A stretch of 64,000 nt of DNA from Flavobacteriales bacterium (GCA_029248105.1 JAQWJZ010000030.1:62001-126000), one strand, 5' to 3'; counted from the stretch's first letter, positions 38,088 to 47,380 are shown. Notes: generated by a model from the sequence alone, not told the origin. Program-made: numbers and translations.

Positions 38088-38765
38088 ATGCAGTTCATTT
38101 ACTTTTTATTAGCCCTTGCGGTATTCAATCAATCCAATAGTGACTATTCATCAGTTAGCCGTGTGGTTTATGATGTCCAATCTACAGAAGTAGATAGCAG
38201 TATTTATTATACTATCCTACCCTACAAAACCGAATTAGATGCACAGATGAATACTGTTTTATGTTATTCGTCTAAAGACATGAGAAAATCAAAACCTGAG
38301 AGTTTACTCGGTAATTGGACTTCCGATGTATGTTTAGAAATGGCACAAGAATTATATTCAGATGATATAGACCTTAGCTTTTTCAATACTGGAGGTTTAA
38401 GAAGTCCATTACCACAAGGCGATATTACAAAACGTGACTTATTTAAGCTTATGCCTTTTGAAAACGAATTAGTGGTATTGGAATTGAACAAAGTAGAAAT
38501 GCTTGACCTCAAAAGTTATTTCAACATCACTGAAGGGCAACCTATCGCTTTTGCTGATAACTTTACATTAAACGACACCTTATTTCTAGTGCTTACCACA
38601 GACTATTTAGCCAATGGTGGAGATAAAATGAAGTTCTTCAAAGATAAAACACAACATAAAGTTGGAGTTAAAATGAGAGATGCCCTTATTAATTACTGTA
38701 CAAGACAGGATACTATTTCATCAAATTTAGATGAAAGACATTTAATTTTATTTGATGAAAACTAG
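38088..38765 (+). CDS. 5'-nucleotidase C-terminal (UshA-like) domain protein
   Basis: 225 residues with an apparent signal peptide (MQFIYFLLALAVFNQSNS). It contains LLGNWTSDVCLEMAQELY, FFNTGGLRSPLPQGDITKRDLFKLMPFEN and TTDYLANGGDKMKFF, all characteristic of the 5_nucleotid_C domain that binds the nucleotide base in UshA-type enzymes. The metal-binding catalytic domain is missing here and encoded by the next gene. Overlap with that gene is 11-14 bases, so the pair is co-translated and probably assembles. Confidence 0.9.
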   Translation: MQFIYFLLALAVFNQSNSDYSSVSRVVYDVQSTEVDSSIYYTILPYKTELDAQMNTVLCYSSKDMRKSKPESLLGNWTSDVCLEMAQELYSDDIDLSFFNTGGLRSPLPQGDITKRDLFKLMPFENELVVLELNKVEMLDLKSYFNITEGQPIAFADNFTLNDTLFLVLTTDYLANGGDKMKFFKDKTQHKVGVKMRDALINYCTRQDTISSNLDERHLILFDEN

Positions 38766-39684
38766 AAGAAAATTTATAAAACAAATTGGCTTAGGCACAA
38801 CATTATTAGGACTTGCGCCGTTTCAAGCATTCTCAACGCCTTCTCCAAAAAACGTAAAGCTTACCATATTACATACTAATGATATGCACAGCCATATAGA
38901 AGCTTTTTCATCTGGAAGAAATAAAGGATTAGGCGGTATGTTTCAATTATCTTCCTTAGTAAAGAAGATAAGACAAGAAGAGGAAAATATTCTTCTACTA
39001 GATGCAGGAGACATCTTTCAAGGCACCCCCTATTTTAACTTATTTGGTGGCGAATTAGAATTTAGACTAATGAGTGAAATGGGCTATGATGCTGTGACTA
39101 TCGGAAATCATGATTTCGATAATGGTATAGATGGCTTAGCAAATCAAATGCATCATGCTAACTTCCCATTTATATCATCTAATTACGACTTCAGTAACAC
39201 TATATTACAAGATAAAGTAATTCCACACAAAGTATTCAATAAGAGTGGTATTAAAGTAGGTGTTTTCGGCATTGGTATTGAATTAAAAGGCTTAGTTGAT
39301 CCTAATCTTTATGGCAACACCAACTACTTGGACCCTGTATCTACAGCTAATGAAAAGGCACGTTATTTAAAGAATACATTAAACTGCGATTTAGTAATAT
39401 GTCTTTCGCATCTTGGATTTAAATATAAATCCAATAAGATGAGTGATATGAAATTAGCTGTTCAAACAAAAAACATTGATCTAATCATTGGTGGCCATAC
39501 ACACTCATTTCTTAATGAGCCCGTAATTGTTCAAAACAGCGCTAATAAAGAGGTGTTAATCAGTCAAGTTGGATTCGGTGCAATTAAATTAGGGAAAATT
39601 GACTTTTATTTTGATGAAAATAAGTCAGAATTTCTTAATTTAGAACACTCTTTTAAGAGTAATACGTTAGATGTACGCTCCTAA
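38755..39684 (+). CDS. 5'-nucleotidase metallophosphatase subunit with Tat-type signal
   Basis: 309 residues from the ATG at 38755. The N-terminus MKTRRKFIKQIGLG has a twin-arginine motif and hydrophobic stretch, predicting Tat export. The calcineurin-like metallophosphatase is complete: HTNDMHSHIEAF (about 40-51), LLDAGDIFQG, GNHDFDNG and GGHTHSF. This is the N-terminal half of UshA-type 5'-nucleotidases without its C-terminal domain, which is the preceding gene. Product: extracytoplasmic phosphohydrolase for nucleotides. Confidence 0.92.
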   Translation: MKTRRKFIKQIGLGTTLLGLAPFQAFSTPSPKNVKLTILHTNDMHSHIEAFSSGRNKGLGGMFQLSSLVKKIRQEEENILLLDAGDIFQGTPYFNLFGGELEFRLMSEMGYDAVTIGNHDFDNGIDGLANQMHHANFPFISSNYDFSNTILQDKVIPHKVFNKSGIKVGVFGIGIELKGLVDPNLYGNTNYLDPVSTANEKARYLKNTLNCDLVICLSHLGFKYKSNKMSDMKLAVQTKNIDLIIGGHTHSFLNEPVIVQNSANKEVLISQVGFGAIKLGKIDFYFDENKSEFLNLEHSFKSNTLDVRS

Positions 39685-39868
39685 CAAAAAAGTTTTTAAT
39701 TCTGCTTTCTGATAAGAGTTATTAAAAGAATTGAAAAAAAGTACATCTGTAAAAAAAACATTAAAATCAAGAGCTAGAAATTTTTTTTTAAACTTTTTTA
39801 TTAACACATTTGTTTTTGAATTTTAACAATTAATAAAGGCGTATTTAATTTTTAATTTAACAAGTTAA

Positions 39869-41302
39869 ATGACAGAAGATAAAGTTTTCGAGATTGTATG
39901 GAATAATTGCCTTAGCATTATAAAAGATAATGTTAGCCCGCAATCTTTTAAAACTTGGTTTGAACCAATTAAACCAATCCGCTTGAAAGGTGACGTACTA
40001 ACAATACAGGTACCATCTCAATTTTTCTACGAGTGGCTTGAGCAACATTATATCGACTTACTTAAAAAGACCGTAAAGAAAGAATTAGGCGAAGATGGTA
40101 AGTTAGAGTATAGTATAGTAATGGACAACAACTACAATACTAAACCTTATGTAACAAAGGTGCCAAGTAGCGGCAAAGGCAATCTAAAGAACACACCCAT
40201 TCACATGCCTATCAATATCAATGAGACTTCAATAAGAAATCCATTTGTTATTCCTGGGCTTAAAAAGATACAAGTTGATCCACAACTAAATGCTAATTTT
40301 TCATTCAACACTTTTGTTGAGGGCGATTGCAACAGGCTGGCTCGTTCTGCAGGATATGCAGTAGCGCAAAAACCTGGTGGCACTTCTTTTAATCCCCTAC
40401 TTATTTATGGTAATGGCGGACTAGGAAAAACTCACCTTGCTAATGCCATTGGTATAGAGGTTAAAAATTTAGACCCTGAAAAGACGGTTTTATATGTATC
40501 AGCCGACAAATTCCAAACTCAATTTGTTGACGCCATAATGGACAACAAAAAGAATGACTTTATTCATTTCTACCAGTCTATAGATGTACTTATTATAGAT
40601 GATGTTCAGTTTTTTGCAGGAAAAGAAAAAACACAAGATGCGTTCTTCCATATTTTCAACCACTTGCACCAAAACGGAAAACAAATCATTTTAACATCGG
40701 ATAAAGCACCTGTAGATATGCAAGGTGTTGAACAACGTTTATTATCTCGCTTTAAGTGGGGATTATCAGCGGACTTGCAGTCTCCAGATTTAGAAACACG
40801 AATTGCAATACTGAAAAAGAAACTATACAACGATGGTATAGAAATGCCTTACGAAGTCGTTGAATATATTGCCTACTCTATCACAACCAATGTTAGAGAA
40901 TTAGAAGGCGCTTTGATATCTCTATTAGCTCAATCTTCACTTAACAAGAAGAATATCACTATCGATTTAGCAAAAGAAATGCTAGATAAATTTGTGAAAA
41001 ATACAGCAAGAGAAATTTCTATTGACTACATACAAAAAGTAGTTTGCGACTATTTCGATATTCCTATCGAATTGATGAAGTCAAAAACAAGAAAAAGAGA
41101 AATTGTACAGGCTAGACAATTAGCTATGTATTTTTCTAAACAGCTAACCAAAAACTCTCTTGCTAATATTGGTATTCATTGTGGTAATAAAGACCATGCT
41201 ACCGTATTACACGCTTGTAAAACTGTCAATAACCTCATTGATACTGATAAGCAATTCAGAGCTTTTGTGAACGATATTGAGAAGAAACTAACACTCAATT
41301 AA
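39869..41302 (+). CDS. dnaA: Chromosomal replication initiator DnaA
   Basis: 477 residues. Domain I (about 1-85) leads through a linker to the AAA+ domain with Walker A GNGGLGKTH (181-189) and Walker B VLIIDDVQFF. The C-terminal domain IV has the DnaA-box-recognition signature NKDHATVLHACKTV. It opens the double-stranded origin. Upstream (39685-39868) is AT-rich with a single DnaA-like word (39798-39806), too little to call oriC. The next gene follows after 21 bases. Confidence 0.98.
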   Translation: MTEDKVFEIVWNNCLSIIKDNVSPQSFKTWFEPIKPIRLKGDVLTIQVPSQFFYEWLEQHYIDLLKKTVKKELGEDGKLEYSIVMDNNYNTKPYVTKVPSSGKGNLKNTPIHMPININETSIRNPFVIPGLKKIQVDPQLNANFSFNTFVEGDCNRLARSAGYAVAQKPGGTSFNPLLIYGNGGLGKTHLANAIGIEVKNLDPEKTVLYVSADKFQTQFVDAIMDNKKNDFIHFYQSIDVLIIDDVQFFAGKEKTQDAFFHIFNHLHQNGKQIILTSDKAPVDMQGVEQRLLSRFKWGLSADLQSPDLETRIAILKKKLYNDGIEMPYEVVEYIAYSITTNVRELEGALISLLAQSSLNKKNITIDLAKEMLDKFVKNTAREISIDYIQKVVCDYFDIPIELMKSKTRKREIVQARQLAMYFSKQLTKNSLANIGIHCGNKDHATVLHACKTVNNLIDTDKQFRAFVNDIEKKLTLN

Positions 41303-41323
41303 TATTTTCTCAAACTCAGTACA

Positions 41324-41752
41324 ATGAAAATACTGTTTGTTTGTTTAGGAAATATATGTCGATCTCCTCTAGCTGAAGGTATTTTATCTCATATCAACCC
41401 TGATATTATTGTGGATTCTGCGGGAACGTCTAATTATCATATTGGTAACCCACCAGACTCAAGGATGATTGAAACAGCCAAAGCTTATGGAATAGACATT
41501 TCCAATCTTACTGCTAGACAATTTACTTCAAATGACTTTGATAAGTTCGATAAGATATTCGTAATGGACTCTGAAAATTATAATAATGTTGTGGCATTAG
41601 CACAAAACGAATCTCAAATGGAAAAGGTCTATCACACCTTATCTGACAACCGTAATGTTCCAGACCCTTATTTTGGTGGAAAAGACGGCTTTATACAAGT
41701 TTATGAATTAGTTTACGATGCTTGTCAAAAGATAAACCATGAAATCCAATAG
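41324..41752 (+). CDS. Low-molecular-weight protein-tyrosine phosphatase
   Basis: 142 residues. The phosphate loop is C7-LGNIC-R13 (VCLGNICRS) and the catalytic acid is in VPDPYFGG near residue 115. Enzymes of this family dephosphorylate tyrosine on proteins, often regulators of polysaccharide export. No such genes are nearby. It follows dnaA by 21 bases and overlaps the next gene by 14 bases. Confidence 0.94.
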   Translation: MKILFVCLGNICRSPLAEGILSHINPDIIVDSAGTSNYHIGNPPDSRMIETAKAYGIDISNLTARQFTSNDFDKFDKIFVMDSENYNNVVALAQNESQMEKVYHTLSDNRNVPDPYFGGKDGFIQVYELVYDACQKINHEIQ

Positions 41753-42455
41753 AGGAAAACTCATACTAATACCTTGTACATTAGGTGATACAGAAATAAA
41801 TTCGGTCTTACCTTCTGAAAATACACTTCAAATTAACAGTTGCTCCGAGTTTATTGTAGAAAATATACGTTCAGCAAGACGCTTTCTTATCAAGTCAAAC
41901 ATCAAAACTGCCATTGACGATTTAAAGTTCCATTTACTAAATAAACATACTAAAAATCTAGAGCTAACAAGTATGCTGAATAGTATTGAAGAAGGGGAAA
42001 ATATAGGACTTTTATCTGAAGCAGGTTGCCCCGGCATTGCAGATCCAGGAGCTGATATAGTAAAAATTGCACACTCAAAAAAGATAAAAGTTGTACCTCT
42101 TGTTGGTCCATCATCCATTTTAATGTCCGTAATGGCATCTGGACTCAATGGTCAGAACTTTGCTTTTAATGGTTATTTACCAAAAGATAAGGCTGAACGT
42201 AAAAAGCGCATACTATTTTTAGAAGATTTATCGTTAAGACATCAACAAACACAATTGTTTATAGAAACACCCTTTCGTAACAATCATATGCTTGAAGATT
42301 TATGCAAATATTGCCATCCTAATACTGTGCTAGTAGTAGCGACAAATATTAGTACAGAATCAGAAAATATAACAAGAGATACGATTAAAAATTGGAGAAA
42401 AAAGTCTCTAAACTTAAATAAAAAACCTAGTGTTTTTTTAATTCACAAATACTAA
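41739..42455 (+). CDS. Tetrapyrrole-methylase-fold SAM methyltransferase (RsmI-like)
   Basis: 238 residues. The SAM-binding pattern GLLSEAGCPGIADPGADIV and the glycine-rich KVVPLVGPSSILMSVMASG are those of the RsmI (16S rRNA 2'-O-methyltransferase) family. A ribosomal or other target is plausible. The protein is shorter than typical RsmI (about 280) and lacks the 'GTLY.VPTPIGNL' start, reading RGKLILIPCTLGDTE instead. The Bacteroidota variant is likely a paralog; the exact target is not certain. Confidence 0.83.
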   Translation: MKSNRGKLILIPCTLGDTEINSVLPSENTLQINSCSEFIVENIRSARRFLIKSNIKTAIDDLKFHLLNKHTKNLELTSMLNSIEEGENIGLLSEAGCPGIADPGADIVKIAHSKKIKVVPLVGPSSILMSVMASGLNGQNFAFNGYLPKDKAERKKRILFLEDLSLRHQQTQLFIETPFRNNHMLEDLCKYCHPNTVLVVATNISTESENITRDTIKNWRKKSLNLNKKPSVFLIHKY

Positions 42456-42513
42456 CTCTTGCAATTGCAAATTATTTGTATATATTGACAGCAAAGCTAA
42501 AAAACAAAAAAAT

Positions 42514-42888
42514 ATGCTATATCAACTAGAATATCCTTTACACTCCTCTATAAAAATACTATACGAACGCTTATCTACAATCAGTGGCTTATCCGAATGG
42601 TTTGCCGATGATGTAAACGTTAGTAGAGAAGGTATTTACACATTTACTTGGGAAGGAAGCTCTCAAGAAGCTGAACTAATCAGTAAGAAAAAAGGAGAAC
42701 ACATACGCTTTAGATGGTTAGACTCTGAAGATGATGAATACTTTGAATTTAGAATTCAAATTGATGAATTAACCTCTGATGTCTCTCTAATTGTTTCAGA
42801 CTTTGCTGAAGATGAAGAGGATAAAGAAGACGCTACTAACCTATGGGATGCTCAGATTGATAACTTGAAGCATTTGATAGGATCATAA
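42514..42888 (+). CDS. START-like (AHSA1-type) small protein
   Basis: 124 residues, soluble, no signal. Pieces such as LSTISGLSEWFADDVNV, YTFTWEGSSQEAELI and the C-terminal NLWDAQIDNLKHLIGS define a helix-grip START/AHSA1-like fold. Bacteroidota carry a conserved small protein of this kind; its ligand is unknown. It sits just upstream of the LptF/G permease with 16 bases between, suggesting a shared transcript. Confidence 0.82.
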   Translation: MLYQLEYPLHSSIKILYERLSTISGLSEWFADDVNVSREGIYTFTWEGSSQEAELISKKKGEHIRFRWLDSEDDEYFEFRIQIDELTSDVSLIVSDFAEDEEDKEDATNLWDAQIDNLKHLIGS

Positions 42889-42904
42889 TAAGAATTCTGA
42901 CCGA

Positions 42905-44281
42905 ATGAAAAAGTTACATCTTTTCATTATTAAATCATTTATCGGTCCATTCATTTTTACTTTTCTCATAGCAATTTTTCTATTGCTTATGCAGTTCTTG
43001 TGGAAATACATTGACGACTTAGTCGGTAAAGGATTGGATTTTATAATTATAGCTAAATTGCTTTTCTATGCCGCCGCTCGTTTTGTCCCTATGGCATTAC
43101 CTATATCTATTCTACTTTCCTCTATCATGACATTTGGTAATATCGCTGAGAAAAACGAACTCATGGCTATAAAATCTGCTGGTGTATCTTTAAGGAAATG
43201 TATGACGCCATTATTAGCTTTTATTATTGTTATTTCAATTTCATCATTTCTATTTTCTAATTATTTTATGCCTTATGCCAATTTGAAAGCGGGATCGCTC
43301 CTATACGATATTAGAAAACAAAAACCAGCCTTAAACATTAAGGAAGGTATGTTTTATAATGAATTGAGTGGATACAGTATCAAAATTGACAAAAAACTAG
43401 AAAACGGTATTGATCTAGAGGGTGTTATGATTTACGATCATACCTCCGAACAAGGCAACGACAAAGTAATTGTTGCCGAAAAAGGGCAAATGTATCTGTC
43501 AGAAAACGAAAATTACTTTATCATTTCACTAGAGAATGGCTACAGCTACTATGAGATGAATATTAATAAAAAGAAAGAAAAACGCCCACTTCAACGCAGT
43601 CAATTTAAACAAGATATTTTACGTTTTGACATGTCTGATTTTGGTATGAAACGCACCAGTGAAGAATTGTATCGCAATCACTATGCGATGATGAATAACC
43701 AACAACTAACAGTAGCAATAGACTCTATTTACTCTAAATCAGATACTAAACTACAACTATTCAAAAACAATATTTCAGATAAGATTGAGGTAAACTACTC
43801 ACAATTGGAAAGTAGTTTTGCTAAAAAAGACAAGAATATGGCATATTATCCCTCTAAGGTGTATAGCAATGCTATTTCCTCTGTCAAGTACTTAAAGTCG
43901 ATGCTTAGTAATACCATTAACGATCAAAACTACGCTAATAAAATTGCAATTAAACACAAAGTGGAATGGCATAGAAAATGGACACTTGCTGTTGCTTGTA
44001 TTATCTTTTTTTTAATTGGAGCACCACTTGGTGCAATTATTAGAAAAGGGGGCTTTGGAATGCCTGTGATTGTTTCTGTTGGATTTTTCATCACATACCA
44101 CATTGTTTCAGTAACAGCAGAAAAGATGGTTAAAGAATCTGAATTGTCTGTTACAGAAGGCATGTGGACTGCTAACCTTATCCTCTTGCCTGTGGGTATC
44201 TTTTTGAGCTTAAAAGCTAATTCGGACTCTCAAGTATTTAGCTTACCCTCGATCAAAAAATTATTGGTAAGAAAGAATTAA
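42905..44281 (+). CDS. LptF/LptG-type LPS-export permease (YjgP/YjgQ)
   Basis: 458 residues. Three N-terminal membrane helices (about 15-120) are followed by a large periplasmic beta-jellyroll segment (from LNIKEGMFYNELSGYSIK) and three C-terminal helices. The call rests on this topology and the KKLHLFIIKSFIGPFIFTFL start. It would form part of the LptB2FG machine that lifts lipopolysaccharide out of the inner membrane. I cannot decide between F and G from one gene. Its stop overlaps the ettA stop by four bases. Confidence 0.92.
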   Translation: MKKLHLFIIKSFIGPFIFTFLIAIFLLLMQFLWKYIDDLVGKGLDFIIIAKLLFYAAARFVPMALPISILLSSIMTFGNIAEKNELMAIKSAGVSLRKCMTPLLAFIIVISISSFLFSNYFMPYANLKAGSLLYDIRKQKPALNIKEGMFYNELSGYSIKIDKKLENGIDLEGVMIYDHTSEQGNDKVIVAEKGQMYLSENENYFIISLENGYSYYEMNINKKKEKRPLQRSQFKQDILRFDMSDFGMKRTSEELYRNHYAMMNNQQLTVAIDSIYSKSDTKLQLFKNNISDKIEVNYSQLESSFAKKDKNMAYYPSKVYSNAISSVKYLKSMLSNTINDQNYANKIAIKHKVEWHRKWTLAVACIIFFLIGAPLGAIIRKGGFGMPVIVSVGFFITYHIVSVTAEKMVKESELSVTEGMWTANLILLPVGIFLSLKANSDSQVFSLPSIKKLLVRKN

Positions 44282-45963
44282 CGAACAAGCTTTTTATACC
44301 TTATACGTGTAGGCCCTACATCACCTAATCTCTTTTTACGATTTTCTTCATAATCGCTGTACCCACCTTCAAAGAAATAAACCTGAGAATCGCCTTCAAA
44401 AGCTAGGATATGCGTACATACTCTATCTAAGAACCAACGATCGTGAGAGATAATAACAGCACATCCACCAAAGTTTTCTAAGCCTTCTTCCAAAGCACGT
44501 AAAGTATTGACATCAAGGTCGTTTGTAGGCTCATCAAGGAGTAATACATTACCCTCATCTCTTAATGTCATAGCCAAGTGAAGTCTGTTTCTTTCTCCCC
44601 CAGATAAAACCCCTACTTTTTTGTTTTGGTCAGAACCTTGAAAATTAAACTTCGCTACATAAGAACGTGAATTGACTTTTTTACCAGCCACTTCGAGCAA
44701 TTCATTACCACCTGTGACTTGTTCCCAAATGGTTTTTTCAGGGTCTATATCAGCATGTTGTTGGTCAACGTAAGAAACCTTAACCGTTTCACCAATACTA
44801 AAAGAACCACCATCAGCTTCTTCCTGTCCCATGATCATTCTGAACAGGGTAGTTTTTCCTGCTCCATTTGGTCCTACTATACCCACTATACCTGCTGGAG
44901 GTAATTTAAAGTTCAAATCTTCGTACAATAACTTATCATCAAAGGCTTTGGAAACACCATTAGCCTCAATTACATTAGTCCCTAATCGTGGTCCTGGCGG
45001 AATATATAATTCGATTTTTTCCTCTTGCTGTCTGTTTTCTTCACTCAAGAGTTTATCGTAATTACTCAAACGAGCTTTGGATTTGGACTGTCTTCCTTTA
45101 GGGCTCATACGTACCCATTCCAATTCTCTTTCTAGAGTTTTTCTTCGTTTGCTAGCTTGTTTTTCTTCTTGTGCCAAACGCTTAGATTTTTGGTCTAACC
45201 ACGAAGAATAATTGCCCTTCCAAGGAATACCTTCTCCTCTATCTAATTCCAATATCCATCCGGCTACATTATCTAAGAAATACCTATCGTGAGTAATGGC
45301 AATAACTGTTCCTTTATATTGTTGTAAATGCTGTTCTAACCAGTGTACGGATTCAGCATCTAAGTGGTTAGTTGGCTCATCCAATAATAAGATATCTGGT
45401 TCTTTCAACAATAATCGACAAAGTGCTACACGTCTCTTCTCTCCTCCTGATAATACAGAAACAGACTTTTCACCTTCAGGGCAACGTAAAGCATCCATTG
45501 CGATATTAAGCTTAGTTTCTAAATCCCAAGCTCCTGCAGCATCTATTTGGTCTTGCAGCTCACCTTGTTTTGCCATCAGTTTTTCCATCTTATCTGGATT
45601 TTCATAAACTTCAGGTAAAGCAAACTGATTATTGATATCGTTGTATTCTGCAATAAGGTCAACAGCTTCTTGCATACCTTCTTTAACGATGTCCATGACT
45701 GTCTTGGAATCGTCCATTTCAGGCTCTTGCGCTAGATATCCTATAGTATGATCTTTAGAAAAATGGACATCTCCTTGAAAAGATTTATCCAAACCAGCGA
45801 TTATTTTGAGTAAAGTAGATTTTCCTGAGCCATTAAGACCTATAATACCAATTTTAGCACCATAGAAAAAGGATAGGTGTATATCTTTTAAAACTTGTTT
45901 GTTATTGGAAGGGAAAGTCTTACTTACCCTGTTCATTGAAAATATGATTTGCTGGTCGGACAT
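44278..45963 (-). CDS. ettA: Energy-dependent translational throttle protein EttA
   Basis: 561 residues from the ATG at 45963 (MSDQQIIFSMNRVSKTF); a longer frame at 46047 adds an unlikely hydrophobic lead. Two ABC domains: P-loops GLNGSGKST and GPNGAGKTT, signatures VLSGGEKRRVAL and VLSGGERNRLHL, and LLLDEPTNHLD and LLLDEPTNDLD. The linker 'arm' RMSPKGRQSKSKARL is diagnostic of EttA, which binds the ribosomal E site and gates translation by ATP/ADP ratio. The upstream region is shared with divergent tag and contains a perfect palindrome. Confidence 0.96.
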   Translation of the reverse strand: MSDQQIIFSMNRVSKTFPSNNKQVLKDIHLSFFYGAKIGIIGLNGSGKSTLLKIIAGLDKSFQGDVHFSKDHTIGYLAQEPEMDDSKTVMDIVKEGMQEAVDLIAEYNDINNQFALPEVYENPDKMEKLMAKQGELQDQIDAAGAWDLETKLNIAMDALRCPEGEKSVSVLSGGEKRRVALCRLLLKEPDILLLDEPTNHLDAESVHWLEQHLQQYKGTVIAITHDRYFLDNVAGWILELDRGEGIPWKGNYSSWLDQKSKRLAQEEKQASKRRKTLERELEWVRMSPKGRQSKSKARLSNYDKLLSEENRQQEEKIELYIPPGPRLGTNVIEANGVSKAFDDKLLYEDLNFKLPPAGIVGIVGPNGAGKTTLFRMIMGQEEADGGSFSIGETVKVSYVDQQHADIDPEKTIWEQVTGGNELLEVAGKKVNSRSYVAKFNFQGSDQNKKVGVLSGGERNRLHLAMTLRDEGNVLLLDEPTNDLDVNTLRALEEGLENFGGCAVIISHDRWFLDRVCTHILAFEGDSQVYFFEGGYSDYEENRKKRLGDVGPTRIRYKKLVR

Positions 45964-45970
45964 AATTAGA

Positions 45971-45987
45971 ATATTTGCCACAAATAT
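45971..45987. promoter_or_regulatory. 17-bp palindrome between ettA and tag
   Basis: ATATTTG-CCA-CAAATAT. Each arm resembles a -7 element for one direction, so it may mark overlapping divergent promoters or a binding site. It lies 8 bases from the ettA ATG. Confidence 0.45.
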
Positions 45988-46049
45988 CGTTATTTTGAAA
46001 AAATATGTTGTTAGAAAAAGCAATAGTTTTGAACGAAATACGATCACTT

Positions 46050-46625
46050 ATGAAAAAACGATGTCAATGGCCTTCAACAGTAGAAATGGATTACCACGAT
46101 ACCGAATGGGGCGTTCCTGTTACAGATGACAAAAAATGGTTTGAATACCTCGTATTGGATACCTTTCAGGCTGGTTTGAGTTGAAAAATCATTTTGCAAA
46201 AAAGAGAAGGTTTTAGGAATGCTTTTTATGATTTCGATGTGCATAAGGTAGCTCAAATGACAGAGGAAGAAATGGCTAAACTCAAAGAGGACTCTAACAT
46301 CATTAGTAACCGATTAAAAATTAAAGCTACCGTAAGCAATGCCCAAGCCTTTATTGATATTCAAAAAGGATTTAGCAGTTTCAACACTTACATTTGGCAA
46401 TTTACAGATGGTAAGGTTATTCACAATCGTTATCAACATTTGTCTGAAATACCCACTACCACCCCCCTTTCTGATAAAATGAGTAAAGATTTAAAAGCTA
46501 GAGGATTTAAATTTGTTGTAAGTACTATTTGTTACGCTTTTATGCAAGCCTCAGGTCTAGTAAATGATCATACTATACATTGTTTCAGATATCAAGAAAT
46601 ACAAAAAATAAGTTTCGATAAGTAG
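46050..46625 (+). pseudogene. tag: 3-methyladenine DNA glycosylase I interrupted by an in-frame TGA
   Basis: Read through one stop, the frame gives a 191-residue protein that aligns across Tag: MKKRCQW, YHDTEWGVP, QAGLS-stop-KIILQKREGFR, SNRLKIKATVSNAQA, ARGFKFVVSTICYAFMQASG and VNDHTIHC. All four zinc ligands are present (C5, H16, and the H and C of VNDHTIHC). TGA at 46182-46184 replaces the Trp of the GLSW motif (TGG in relatives; Trp46 in E. coli). The Glu three codons after the FE.L start of that helix (Glu38 in E. coli) is Asp here. Both are base-pocket residues. TGA is used as a normal stop elsewhere here (9466-9468, 36617-36619), so recoding is unlikely. Recent loss or a sequencing error are the two readings. 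Confidence 0.85.
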
Positions 46626-46636
46626 TTCTTTATGCT

Positions 46637-46644
46637 TAAATTTG
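46637..46644 (+). promoter_or_regulatory. -7 element (TAAATTTG) of the peroxiredoxin gene
   Basis: Exact TAnnTTTG, 40 bases before the ATG at 46685. No TTG at the consensus -33 spacing. Confidence 0.55.
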
Positions 46645-46684
46645 CACCTTATTTAAAGTAACTCAATAAATTAAATTTAAAAAT

Positions 46685-47314
46685 ATGGTATTAGTAGGAA
46701 AAAAAGCACCAAAGTTCAACACTAAAGCTGTTGTTAATGGTGGAGAAATAGTTTCTGACTTTTCATTGGAACAATTCATAGGTAAAAAGCACGTGTTGTT
46801 TTTCTTTTACCCTAAGGATTTTACTTTCGTATGCCCATCAGAATTGCATGCTTTTCAAGCTAAATTAGACGAATTTAAGGCTAAAGGTGTTGAAGTAGTT
46901 GCTTGTTCAACGGATACTCCTGAAAGTCACTGGGGATGGTTACAAGTTGCTAAAGAAAACGGTGGTATCAAAGGCATCACTTACCCTATAGTTGCAGATG
47001 TTGCCAAGACAGTAGCCGAAAACTTCGGTGTATTAGCAGGTGACTACTTCGTTAATGAAAATGACGAACTAGAAGCTGATGGCCCAATGATTGCCTACAG
47101 AGGGTTATTCCTTATCGACAAAGAAGGTGTTGTGCAACACCAAATTGTCAATAATTTCCCTTTAGGGAGAAATGTAGATGAAGCTCTAAGAATGGTAGAT
47201 GCTTTACAGCATTTTGAAGAAGAAGGCGAAGTTTGTCCAGCTAACTGGTCAAAAGGTAAAGAGGCTATGAAAGAAAGTTTTGCTGGTGTAGCAGACTACC
47301 TTTCTAAGCACTAG
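46685..47314 (+). CDS. Typical 2-Cys peroxiredoxin (AhpC/Prx1 type)
   Basis: 209 residues. The peroxidatic Cys is C50 in FTFVCPSE, with resolving Cys at about 184 in GEVCPANW near the C-terminus. The enzyme reduces hydrogen peroxide and organic peroxides in the cytosol. The full-length 2-Cys arrangement with a C-terminal tail is present. It has its own promoter box and a strong terminator, so it is a single-gene unit. No ahpF partner is seen. Confidence 0.96.
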   Translation: MVLVGKKAPKFNTKAVVNGGEIVSDFSLEQFIGKKHVLFFFYPKDFTFVCPSELHAFQAKLDEFKAKGVEVVACSTDTPESHWGWLQVAKENGGIKGITYPIVADVAKTVAENFGVLAGDYFVNENDELEADGPMIAYRGLFLIDKEGVVQHQIVNNFPLGRNVDEALRMVDALQHFEEEGEVCPANWSKGKEAMKESFAGVADYLSKH

Positions 47315-47338
47315 ATAATTCGTAAAATATATTCAATT

Positions 47339-47369
47339 AAAAGCCCGAGCGTTTGCTCGGGCTTTTTTT
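47339..47369 (+). terminator. Intrinsic terminator after peroxiredoxin
   Basis: A 12-bp stem (AAAAGCCCGAGC / GCTCGGGCTTTT) with loop GTTT is followed by a T-run. It may also end the minus-strand DUF2141 transcript. Confidence 0.93.
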
Positions 47370-47380
47370 ATGGGATAACA

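Noticed and set aside
39685-39868. Possible oriC in front of dnaA
   Set aside because: Only one DnaA-like word (39798-39806) with a mismatch, and no cluster of boxes. Cumulative GC skew for the whole chromosome would be needed.
46182-46184. TGA read as Trp or selenocysteine in tag
   Set aside because: TGA serves as ordinary stop at 9466-9468 and 36617-36619, and there is no SECIS-like structure after it; nearby genes use TGG for Trp.
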